This document shows, piece by piece, positions 54,239 to 64,000 of a DNA stretch of 64,000 bases. Numbering within the stretch: the first letter of the stretch is position 1; each line of letters starts with the position of its first letter. This DNA comes from RBG-16-34-14 sp963727535 (GTDB lineage: Bacteria; Bacteroidota; Ignavibacteria; Ignavibacteriales; Ignavibacteriaceae). The notes under the pieces are model-generated. The model made no database searches. It worked only from the letters and a program-made list of their open reading frames with translations, and was not told the DNA's origin. Location: contig CAVSGR010000001.1 of the NCBI GenBank assembly GCA_963727535.1, positions 248,001 to 312,000 of the forward strand. The letters run 5' to 3'. The position numbers and the translations under genes are program-made.

Positions 54239-57200
54239 ATGAAAACGAAAAGAGAAAAACAGAAACCCCACCCAAAAGTCGTAAAACTTGAAGAAGAATT
54301 GGCGAAAAAGAATCGTCAACTTGAAATTGAAGCCTCGCTCGAAAGAGTAAGGTATGTTGCGATGGGTATGAAGAAGAGAGATGATATGCTGAAGATCTGC
54401 AAAGCCATTTCTCGGCAATTGAAAAAGTTGGGTGTTAAAGAAATTCGTAATGTACAAACGGCCATCTTTTATCCTGGCAAGGGTACTTACATGAATTACG
54501 AATATTATGCAAAGCATAATAAAACATTCATCACTGATGTAAGTTATAAGACACACAGAGTGCAACAAAACTTTGCCCAAACGATGATGAAGGGTGAAGG
54601 GGCGTCAGAGTTAAAACAATTCAAAGGGAAAAAACTCAAAGACTGGTATGCGTATCAAAAAACCACCAACCAGTTTGCAGATAAATACCTGCTAACAGCT
54701 CATTCATTAAATTATTACTGGTACTCATTAGGTGTGGTAGCTATGGGTATCTCAACCTATCAGCCACTCTCAAAAGCAGAACAGGAATTATTTGCCCGTT
54801 TCCGGAATGTTTTTGAGCTGGCCTATAAAAGATATATAGATATTGAAAAAGCAGAAGCACAGGCAAAAGAAGCAAAGATTGAAGCTTCTCTTGAGAGAGT
54901 AAGAGCAATTGCGATGGGAATGATGGAACCTGATGACTTGCTTAATATATGTGAAACCTTATTTAAGGAATTTCAATCCTTAGGTTTTAGTGAACTCCGA
55001 AATGCAATGATTAATATTCACAATGATGAAAAAGGATCGTTTGTGGATTATGATTACTCCGATGTATTGGGTAAAAGTATAACGCAGTTAAACTACAATA
55101 CTCATCCTGTAATGGAAAAACAAATAAAGCAGTCCCGGAAAAAGAACGATGCTTTTTCCGAGGCGGTTTATAAAGATAAAGACTTAGAAGAATGGAAAAA
55201 ATTTAGAAAGCAAAGCGGAGAAAAAAATGATCCCAGAATTAAAAATATAAATGCACTTTATTACTATTTCTATTCAATAGGTACCGGGACAATTGGCATT
55301 TCAACTTTTAGTCAAATCGATAAAGAAAAACTGGTTTTGCTCAAAAGATTCAGAAATGTTTTCAGTTTAGCCTATCAAAGATATTCAGATATTGCACTCG
55401 CTGAAGCTCAGGCAAGGGAAGCAGAAATTGAACTTGCATTGGAGAGAGTACGTGCAAGAACAATGGCAATGCAAAAAAGCGAAGAACTCAAAGAAGTAAT
55501 TCAACTTGTATATGAACAATTCGTTCACTTAAAAATCAATGTTGACCATACAGGTTTTGTAGTTGATTATACACCAAAAGGTGACTGGCATTTTTGGATT
55601 GCTGATAAGCATGAAGTACCATCTGAAATAACACACACATATTTTGAATCTGTGTGGGCGAATCAATTTAATAGAGCGAAAGAAGAAGGATTAGATTTTT
55701 TTGCTACGAATTTAAACTTCGAAGAAAAGAATAAATTTTATCATGACCTTTTTGAGTTAATCCCCAGTGTGCCGGAAGAAACATTGGAATTCTATTTTAA
55801 CTGCCCGGGTCTTGCCGGATCTACCATATTGTTAGACAATGTTGGTCTCTACATCGAGAATTTTTCTGGTATTCCTTATTCAGATGAAGAGAATAAAACG
55901 CTCCTGCGCTTTGGAAAAGTTTTCCAGCAAACCTATACTCGCTTCCTCGATCTTCAAAAAGCAGAAGCGCAGGCAAGGGAATCACAAATTCAACTTGCAC
56001 TGGAAAGAGTAAGGGCAAAGAGCCTGGCGATGCACCAAACATCAGAATTGCAGGATGTCGTCAATATCGTTGCACAACAATTGCATAATATCAACATCGA
56101 TATAAACGGAGGAGTATTTATCACAATTAATAATGAAGTAGATAGAGACGTTTCACTTTGGGCATCTTCCGGTTCTGCTGATTATGTGCAAAAAGTCGTT
56201 GTTCCATATTTGAATAAACCTATTCTTTCCCGTATCAGAGACGCCATAAAAGAAAGAAATAATTTTCTGGTAGAGGAATACAGCAAGAAAGAAAAGATCG
56301 AACTCCTTGAACACCTTTTTAAATATGCTCCGTGGAATGCAACTTCAAATGAAAGGAAACAAGAATTATTATCAAGAGAAGGAGGTTATACAAGATCAGT
56401 TGCCGTTTTGCAGAATACCAGCATAGCCATCATTAATCATAATGGAAAAAAATTTTCTGATGCAGAAAATGAAATTCTGAAACGCTTTGGAAATGTATTT
56501 GAACAATCATACACCCGTTTTCTCGATCTGCAGAAAGCTGAAGCACAGGCAAGAGAAGCACAGATTGAAACGGCGTTAGAAAGGGTAAGATCAAAAGCAA
56601 TGTCGATGCAGAAGAGTGACGATCTTTCAGTGGCGGTTCAAACAATTTTCAACGAGCTTGATGAATTAGATATTGGAATGCTGCGATGCGGGATCGGAAT
56701 TCTTAATAAAGAAAAACGCTGTGCTGAATTGTGGACAACTACTATTTCAGAAGGAAAAAATACTATACAGGTATCCGGAGACGAGCCAATGGATATTCAT
56801 CCTCTGTTACAGGGGGCTTTTAATGCATGGCTGAAACAAACAGATTATTCTTACGTTCTGGAAGGAGAGGATTTAACCAGTTATTACAAATCTCTTCTTG
56901 GTGTTAATTTTAAATTGCCTGAATCGCAATCAAAAATATTAAAGACCGAAGGATTGAAACAATATTATTTCGTTACCTCCTTTAAGGCTGGCGGATTGTT
57001 CGCTTTCCGCGAAACAGAATTTCCGAATGAGTCAAAAATTGTAATGAGGCGCTTCGCAGATGTATTTAATCTTACTTACACAAGGTTTCAGGATCTTCAA
57101 CAGGCCGAAGCCCAAGCTCACGAGGCACAAATAGAAGTCGCGCTGGAAAGAGTGAGAAGCCGTTCAATGGGTATGCAAAAAAGTAATGAGTTAAAAGATG

Positions 57201-59603
57201 TGGTTAGATTGCTCTACAATGAATTTCGAATTCTTGTAACGGATATTCATTCTGTCAATATCCAGTTAAACCTGGATTCCTCCAAAGATATCCATTTCTG
57301 GGCCTCGGTAGAAGAAGACATTTACCCGGAATTATATCATTTGCCGTACTCTGACTTGCCGATATTTGAAAAATTTTACAATGCTTTTAATTCACCCGGA
57401 GACGGATTTTTTGATTATTTATTAAACAAAGAAGAAAAAGATGCTTTTTTTAGTGAAGTATTCAAAGTTCAGCCTGTTCCACCTCAAAGAAAAAAAATGA
57501 TTCAAAATGCTGAAGGAATGGTTATGATGGGCTGGTTTCATAAGCATTCAGGAATTGACATCTTACGCTACAATCTCAAACGTTTCAGTGAAGAAGAGAA
57601 GGACATAGTAAAGCGCTTTGCTGCTGCATTCGAACAGACCTATATCCGCTTCCTCGACCTCCAAAAAGCAGAAGCACAGGCAAGAGAATCTGAAATTCAA
57701 CTTGCTTTAGAAAGAGTTCGTGCAAGAACAATGGCCATGCATAAAAGCGATGAACTGGCTGAAACGGCTGCGATCCTCTTTCAGCAGATGACAGAGCTTG
57801 GAGTTACACCTGAACGGCTAAATATCTGTCTGATTAAAGAAACAGAAAAAATTCTTGAAGTCTGGGCTACAGATCAACAAGGTATTAAGATCAGTCATCA
57901 CTTTAATGCAAGTCTTGATGAACCGACTACAGGTAAACGGGTATATGATGCATGGAAAGAAAAAAAGAAATCGATTATCATTGACCTTAGCGGAAAGGAA
58001 TTAAATGATTGGATCAGGTATGTGCGGGAAGTAATGGGTATGACCATTAAAGCTGAGTTAGTAAGGGAACATCGAATACATAGTGTGGCTTTCTTCTCAC
58101 AAGGCATGATATTAACAACTACTCCTGAACCATTACCAAAAGAATCAATAAAATTACTGGAACGTTTTGCAGATGTATTCAATTTAACCTATCGCCGTTT
58201 TTTGGATTTGCAAAAAGCTGAAGACCAAGCAAGAGAAGCAATTAAGCAAGCATCGCTGGACAGAGTTCGTGGTGAAATTGCAAGTATGCGTACGGCTGAA
58301 GATTTGAATCGTATAACTCCAATTATTTGGCGGGAACTTACAACACTTGAAGTCCCTTTTATCCGCTGCGGCGTTTTTATTATTGATGAAGATAATGAAG
58401 TGACACATGTTTATTTAACTACACCGGAAGGGAAATCGCTCGGCGTACTAAATTTATCTTTCAATGCAAATAAACTGACAACTAATACTGTAGAGTACTG
58501 GAAAAAGAAACAAGTTTATAAAGAACACTGGAATAAAGAAGAATTTATCACCTGGACAAAGTCAATGATGGAACTCGGGCAAGTTCAAAATGCAGAAACC
58601 TACCAAGGCTCTTCCACTCCGCCGGAATCGTTGCACTTGCACTTTGTCCCCTTTGCACAAGGTATGCTTTACGTTGGCGACGTATCCCCACTTACTGATG
58701 AAAAATTAGATTTAGTAAAAACGTTAGCAGAAGCATTCTCAATTGCGTATGCCCGTTATGAAGATTTTAAGAATATTGAAGAAGCAAAAAATAAAATCGA
58801 ATTAACTTTGAGCGAATTGAAATCTGCTCAGGCACAATTAGTTCATTCCGAAAAAATGGCTTCGCTTGGTGAGTTGACGGCAGGAATTGCACACGAAATT
58901 AAAAATCCATTAAACTTTGTAAATAATTTCTCCGAGATAAGCGGCGAGTTAATAGATGAGATAGAAAAAGAATTAGAGAAGAATGATAAGGAAGAAGTTT
59001 TAGCAATTCTGAAAGATTTAAAACAAAATCTTGAGAAAATAAATCAGCATGGTAAACGCGCTGATTCTATAGTGAAAGGGATGCTTCTACATTCAAGGGG
59101 AACTTCAGGAGAAAAAACTCTTACAGATATAAATGACTTGCTCGATCAGTATGTAAACCTTGCATTCCACGGAATGAGAGCACAGAATAAAGAGTTCAAC
59201 ATTACCATTGAAAAAGATTATGATAAATCATTAGAGAAAATTAATGTTGTGCCGCAGGACATCAGCAGAGTATTCTTAAATATAATTAACAATGCCTGCT
59301 ATGCAGCTTATGATAAAAGGAAAAAAGATGGTGATGGTTTTAGTCCTGTTCTTAAAGTCTCTACAAAAAAGTTGGGAGATAAAGTTGAGATAAGAATAGC
59401 TGACAACGGCAGCGGAATCCCAAAAGATATTTTGGATAAAATATTCCAACCGTTCTTTACAACAAAACCGACCGGAGAAGGAACGGGTTTGGGTTTATCA
59501 TTAAGTTATGATATAGTTACAAAAGCAGCACGGTGGTGAAATTAAAATAGAAAGCAAAGAAGGCGAAGGTGCAGAGTTTGTGATTACTTTGCCTAATGGG
59601 TAA
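54239..59603 (+). CDS. Giant cytosolic histidine kinase with eight tandem ~185-residue sensory repeats (frameshift near the 3' end)
   Basis: About 1787 residues and no signal peptide or transmembrane helix. Eight repeats begin at about residues 31, 215, 398, 585, 777, 966, 1154 and 1337. Each opens with a signalling helix (ALERVRARTMAMQKSEEL type), continues as a GAF-like alpha/beta domain and closes with a helix like FARFRNVFELAYKRYIDIEKAEAQA. The units are clearly homologous but diverged in the middle. The kinase core follows from residue ~1535 (EKMASLGELTAGIAHEIKNP, HATPase to SLSYDIVTK). The frame stops at 59539; dropping one G near 59527 gives QHGGEIKIESKEGEGAEF and the stop at 59603. 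No receiver domain. Confidence 0.9.
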
Positions 59604-59606
59604 GTG

Positions 59607-59632
59607 TAGGGACACGCTATAGCGTGTCCCTA
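59607..59632. repeat. 26-nt perfect palindrome
   Basis: TAGGGACACGCTA followed by its exact reverse complement, starting 4 bases after the kinase stop. It has no T run on either strand after the stem, so it is read as a palindromic repeat rather than a standard terminator. Confidence 0.7.
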
Positions 59633-59657
59633 AAAAAAAGATTAAAACTATTTATAG

Positions 59658-59677
59658 CCCCGGCCTTTAGGCCGGGG
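59658..59677. repeat. GC-rich stem-loop (CCCCGGCC-TTTA-GGCCGGGG)
   Basis: Perfect 8-bp stem with TTTA loop, followed by a smaller related palindrome GGGCTTTAGCCC at 59701. REP/MITE-like and very different in composition from the surrounding AT-rich DNA. Confidence 0.7.
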
Positions 59678-59842
59678 TAAAGGAAAGACCTAATTATTCC
59701 GGGCTTTAGCCCCATTTATAATAGGAATGTGCCTGCGCCTATACGCAGGTCGCGATGCGTCTCTACTGAGGCTTTTATGTTGTGTCCCCGCGGGACTCGG
59801 TTGTAGGTTTGGTACATATAAATTTTTACCGTTATAACTAAA

Positions 59843-61840
59843 ATGAAAACCAAAATACTAAAGATTACCATTCTGCTCTTACTCGTTTCCGGGTCTTGTT
59901 TTGCCCAGAGAAAAGAAGTAGTTGACAGCCTGAAAAGCTTATTGACCACCACGAAAAATGATACCACCAGGATTTATGCTCAAATTGGTCTATGCAATCA
60001 ATATCGTTTGGGTAATATTGATTCTTCTAGGTTTTACGGACAGCAGGCTTTGGAACTTGCCAGGCAGATTGATTATTTACCGGGACAAATACTGGCGCTT
60101 TCCTTTTTGACCGGCTCGGCACAACAGCAGGGGGACTATCCGAAAACGCTGGAATTAGGATTTAAAGCTATTCAACTAGCACAGGAGCACCATTTAGAAA
60201 GGTCTAAAGCAATACTCGGGTCTGGGTCTGACTATGCACTTACTGTATATGTTTTGACCGGAGCTGCATTTACCAATATGGCCGATGTGTACGTGAACCT
60301 GAAGGATTATCCGAAAGCCATAAACTATATGTACCAATTAATTTCGTTAGAACTGGCAGGACCCAGCGATCCCGGACTTCCTTATGGGTACATGTTAATA
60401 GGAGAGGCATATTTGTTGTCCAATCAACCGGATTCAGCTGCATATTATGAAAAAAAGGCCGTTAAAATTTTTAAAGAGCAGAACTTCAATGAGCCGTTTG
60501 TCTACCAGTTTCTTGGAGATATTGCAATGAAATCCGGGATGAATAAAGAAGCCCTGGGTAATTACAAAATAAGCGAACAGAATGCAATTGAAGGTAAACA
60601 ACAGCGGGCTTTAACGTGGGCTTACATCAGGATTTCAGATTTTTTTAAGACCCTGGGCCAACCGGATTCTGCCCTTTATTATGCACACAAAGGGTTTGAA
60701 GTGTCGCAACATTTTGGACAAAAGTCGTCCACCCTTGCTGCGGCGAAATTGCTGTCCGGATTATATGAACCTAAAGACACCAAAGAATCACTTCGATATC
60801 TTAAAATAGCGGATGCTTACAGGGACAGTTTGTTCGGCGAAGTGAATTTAAGAGCGGTGCAAACCATAACTGCCCGCGAAAAAGAACGTCAGCAGGAAAT
60901 TGAAACGGCAAAAGCTGCTTATCAAAACAGGTTGAGGTTATATCTGCTGTTAACCGGGCTTTCTTTTTTGCTGTTAATCTCACTCATCCTTTACAGGAAC
61001 TATAAAAAAAGTAAAAAAGCGAATCAGACTCTTAAAAACACACTTAATGATCTGAAATCAACTCAGGCTCAACTTATTCATTCCGAAAAAATGGCATCGC
61101 TTGGTGAACTTACTGCAGGCATCGCACACGAAATTAAAAACCCGTTAAACTTTGTTAATAATTTTTCCGAGGTAAGCAGCGAATTACTCGATGAAATGAA
61201 AGAAGAGCTGGAGAATAAAAACGAAGAAGAAGTGCTAGCAATAGTTGAAGATCTAAAACAAAACCTTGAAAAAATAAATCAACACGGTAAACGTGCAGAC
61301 TCAATTGTGAAAGGAATGCTTCTCCATTCAAGAGGAACTTCCGGTGAAAAAGCTTTAACAGATATTAATGATCTTACTTGATCAATATGTAAATCTAGCT
61401 TACCACGGAATGAGAGCAACACAACAAAGAATTCAATATCACGATTGAAAAAGATTACGATAAAACATTGGAAAAGATAAATGTTGTTCCGCAGGATATA
61501 AGCAGGGTTTTCTTAAACATAATTAATAATGCCTGCTATGCGGCTTATGATAAAAAGAAGAAAAGCAGCAATGATATTTAATCCAGTACTTAAAGTTTCA
61601 ACAAAAAAACTTGATGGAAAAGTTGAAATAAGAATTGGTGATAATGGAAATGGAATTCCCAAAGATATTTTAGATAAAATATTCCAGCCGTTCTTTACAA
61701 CAAAACCAACAGGAGAAGGAACCGGGTTGGGCTTATCTTTAAGTTACGATATAGTTACAAAACAGCACGGCGGTGAAATTAAAATAGAAAGCAAAGAGGG
61801 CGAAGGTGCAGAGTTTGTAATTACGTTGCCTTATGTGTAG
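59843..61840 (+). pseudogene. TPR-containing membrane sensor histidine kinase, three or more frameshifts in the kinase core
   Basis: Signal peptide (ITILLLVSGSCFAQ), a periplasmic TPR array (about 40-330: FYGQQALELARQIDY, FTNMADVYVNLKDYPKAINYMYQL, FLGDIAMKSGMNKEALGNY, PDSALYYAHKGFEVSQHFG), one transmembrane helix (about 362-382) and the kinase core (EKMASLGELTAGIAHEIKNP from ~412). The first part is one frame to 61381; then it shifts near 61377, ~61420 and ~61570 before completing in the frame ending at 61840 (IRIGDNGNGIPKDIL, FFTTKPTGEGTGLGLSLSYDIVTKQHGGE in sections). Motifs are all present; the frameshifts look like errors. Confidence 0.82.
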
Positions 61841-61865
61841 AGACGCATCGCCTATGCGTCTCTAC
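61837..61865. repeat. Palindrome GTAGAGACGCAT with a 5-nt loop, overlapping the kinase stop
   Basis: 12-bp perfect arms. The first 15 bases are the exact reverse complement of 59752-59766, so the same element occurs on both sides of the TPR kinase gene. The kinase stop codon (61838-61840) lies within the left arm. Confidence 0.7.
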
Positions 61866-61944
61866 GAAGGGCATAGATTTCTCACTCGAGGACTCGTTTG
61901 AAATGACAATTAAAAAGAAGCTTAAATAAATAATTCAATCAATT

Positions 61945-64000
61945 ATGAAAAAACTTTTTATAATGCTTTTCCTTTTTATTCCGCAATTAATTGTTGCGCA
62001 GGATTTTAATCCTGACAGCCTGAAACTGGCATTAAAAACAGCGACATCGGATTCTGTTTTATTCAAGATAAACTTCGAGCTGGAGGATTATTACGAAGAA
62101 GTAAACGTCGATTCCGCCCTTTCTTTTGCCAATAAGTCATTAAAAATTGCGCGAAAAGCAAATCAAAAATTAGCCGAAGGCGCCGCCATTGTAGGTAAAG
62201 CATACTCGCTGACTAACATCAGTAAATATGGCGAAGCCCTGAAATATATAACCAATGCTTTTCAAATATTACAAAATCCGGAATCTGAGAACCATTCAAC
62301 CTGGTTGACGGCTTATTCCGGTTCACACCACCTTTCACCTCATAACAACCGGCTCTGGATTCTCTCTATTGCACATCACACGTATGCCTTGCTAATGCGT
62401 GCTACACTAAACTATAAAGAAGAAATTTTTCATTTTAACGAGGAAAAAAGAATTTCAGAAATGTGCGGTAGAAAGGCCGGTGTGCAGTTTGCTTATATGA
62501 ATCTTTCCAGGATATATAACGACTTTAATAAGCCGGACACCGCCCTTATTTATGCAAAAAAAACATTATCCCTCTCTGAAAAGAACAAAATTACACTTTT
62601 TAAAGGCTATGCTCATAATTTTATGGGCAATATTTATTATAAAATGAAAAAATATGACCTCGCCAAAAAATCTTACATTGCAGGAATAAATACTTCGATT
62701 GCTGAAAAGGATCTGGGGTCATTACAAAAAAATTACCGGAATATTACTGCATTATACCTGGAAATAAAAAACCGGGATTCTTCACTATTCTACGCAAAAA
62801 AAACATTGTCGCTTCTAAATAAAATGGGAAATGCCGAAAACATAAAATACTACCTGGCTTTTGCGTATGAAAATTTATACAGGGCCTATAAATTAAACAA
62901 CAAACTGGACAATGCCTATAAGTATCTTCAGCTTGCTATGGCCGCAAAGAACGTTGATTACAAAAATCAAATTGAAAACCTTGCTCATTTTCAAAGTATT
63001 ACGCTTAGTCACGAAGAGCAGCTTCAGCAGTTAGAAAAAGAGAAAATAGAAACACAAAATAAAATCCGTCTTTACGTTTTAATTGCAGCTTTAATCGTTT
63101 TTATAATTATTGCTCTTTTACTTTACAGGAATACCCGCAACAGGAAGAAAGCAAATAAAATTCTGCAAAGTCAAAAAGAAGAAATTGAAGTGCAAAGGAA
63201 AAACGTGGAAGAAACTTTGACTGAACTTAAATCTACCCAGGCACAGCTTATTCATTCGGAAAAAATGGCATCACTCGGTGAACTTACTGCCGGCATCGCA
63301 CACGAAATAAAAAACCCGTTAAACTTTGTAAATAATTTTCGGAAGTAAGCAGCGAATTACTCGATGAAATAAAAGACAGAGTTAGAGAATAAAAATGAAG
63401 AAGAAGTTGTTGACATTAATTGAAAATTTAAAACAAAATCTTGAAAAGATAAATCAACACGGCAAACGCGCAGATTCAATTGTAAAAGGAATGCTTCTAC
63501 ATTCAAGAGGAACTTCCGGGGAAAAAATTTTAACCGATATTAATGATCTTCTTGATCAATATGTAAATCTTGCTTACCACGGAATGAGAGCACAGAATAA
63601 AGAATTTAATATCACTATAGAAAAAGATTATGATAAGACTTTAGAAAAAATTAATGTTGTTCCGCAGGATATAAGCAGAGTGTTTTTAAATATAATTAAC
63701 AATGCCTGCTATGCTGCTTATGATAAAAAGAAAAAAGACTGGTGATGATTTCTCATCCGATATTAAAAGTTTCAACAAAAAACTTAAAAGAAAAGTTGAA
63801 ATAAGAATTGGTGATAACGGAAATGGAATTCCAAAAGATATTTTAGATAAAATATTCCAGCCGTTCTTCACAACAAAACCAACAGGCGAAGGAACGGGAT
63901 TGGGTTTATCGTTAAGTTATGATATAGTTACAAAAGTGCACGGCGGAGAATTAAAAGTGGAAACGAAAGAAGGTGAAGGAACTGAATTTATAATCCAAAT
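61945..64000 (+). pseudogene. TPR-containing membrane sensor histidine kinase, frameshifted, 3' end outside the window
   Basis: Same architecture as the previous gene. Signal peptide (FIMLFLFIPQLIVAQ), periplasmic TPR region (about 40-340, ALSFANKSLKIARKANQKLAEG, YAYMNLSRIYNDFNKPDTALIYAKKTLSL in sections), a transmembrane helix (about 374-394) and a coiled coil into the kinase core (EKMASLGELTAGIAHEIKNPLNF in sections). The frame breaks near 63340 (FVNNF then SEVSSELLDEIK), again near 63380 and near 63742; the ATPase domain runs to the window edge in the last frame (ELKVETKEGEGTEFIIQ). Highly similar to the two upstream kinases over the core. Confidence 0.82.

Larger units (their letters stand above)
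59604..59842. repeat. Cluster of GC-rich palindromes between two kinase genes
   Basis: 239 bases hold at least six inverted repeats: 59607-59632, 59658-59677, 59701-59712, CCTGCG/CGCAGG at 59732-59749, half of a GCGATGCGTCTCTAC palindrome at 59752-59766, and GTCCC/GGGAC just after. No gene. It looks like nested insertions of short palindromic repeat elements; some could serve as terminators. Confidence 0.65.

Noticed and set aside
59607..59632. Intrinsic terminator of the giant kinase
   Set aside because: Perfect palindrome but followed by an A run, not a T run, on the coding strand; kept only as a repeat.
59604..59842. CRISPR array
   Set aside because: The inverted repeats differ from each other, are not regularly spaced, and no cas gene is present.

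Overview
The window looks like chromosomal DNA from a low-GC, free-living member of the Ignavibacteria/Chlorobi side of the Bacteroidota supergroup. The evidence is indirect. At least three secreted proteins end in the NPFNP-type sorting domain recognised by the type IX secretion system (T9SS). There is a hybrid one-piece two-component regulator, a GWxTD-domain protein, a DUF6090 protein family, and many TTG starts. No integrase, transposase, CRISPR array, phage gene or origin was seen.

Layout. 1-31.7 kb is mostly housekeeping. It holds the end of mutS2, an acyl-CoA carboxylase biotin carboxylase with its biotin carrier, a SPOR lipoprotein, a three-gene pilin-like operon on the minus strand, ssb, a CNNM/CorC-type protein, an MCE protein and gamma-glutamyltransferase. 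Two T9SS cargo proteins follow, then acpS, an HNH protein and the block trpS-scpA-scpB-rluB-dacB. After that come pyrK-pyrD-folC, rho, a GWxTD protein, pdxA, a methyltransferase and ftsE. The minus strand then carries adk, tadA, tRNA-Arg and a membrane-anchored MutS-like ATPase. From 31.9 to 40.5 kb lie a badly frameshifted hybrid two-component regulator, a T9SS beta-helix protein, a propeller protein and a membrane AraC-type regulator.

41-47.3 kb is the most unusual accessory block. It has an outer-membrane barrel gene and then nine small genes on one strand, mostly exported, that appear to alternate between NTF2/SnoaL-like and small dimeric alpha/beta-barrel-like folds, with two tandem duplications and hairpins between genes. 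A 34-nt element lies upstream of both the barrel gene and the first small gene, next to the AraC-type regulator. From 47.6 to 64 kb is a signalling island: a soluble histidine kinase with five GAF domains, four tandem DUF6090 membrane proteins, a soluble kinase with eight copies of a ~185-residue sensory repeat, and two TPR membrane kinases. All four kinases share nearly the same catalytic module.

Quality caveat. Many genes need one-base frame changes to be read through (mutS2, the SPOR lipoprotein, dacB, pdxA, the hybrid regulator, the beta-helix protein, the kinases and one DUF6090 gene). Protein similarity continues cleanly in the alternate frame, including in core genes, so uncorrected sequencing indels are as likely as real decay. 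I label a gene pseudogene when two or more frame changes are needed as read; this does not mean it is dead in the organism.
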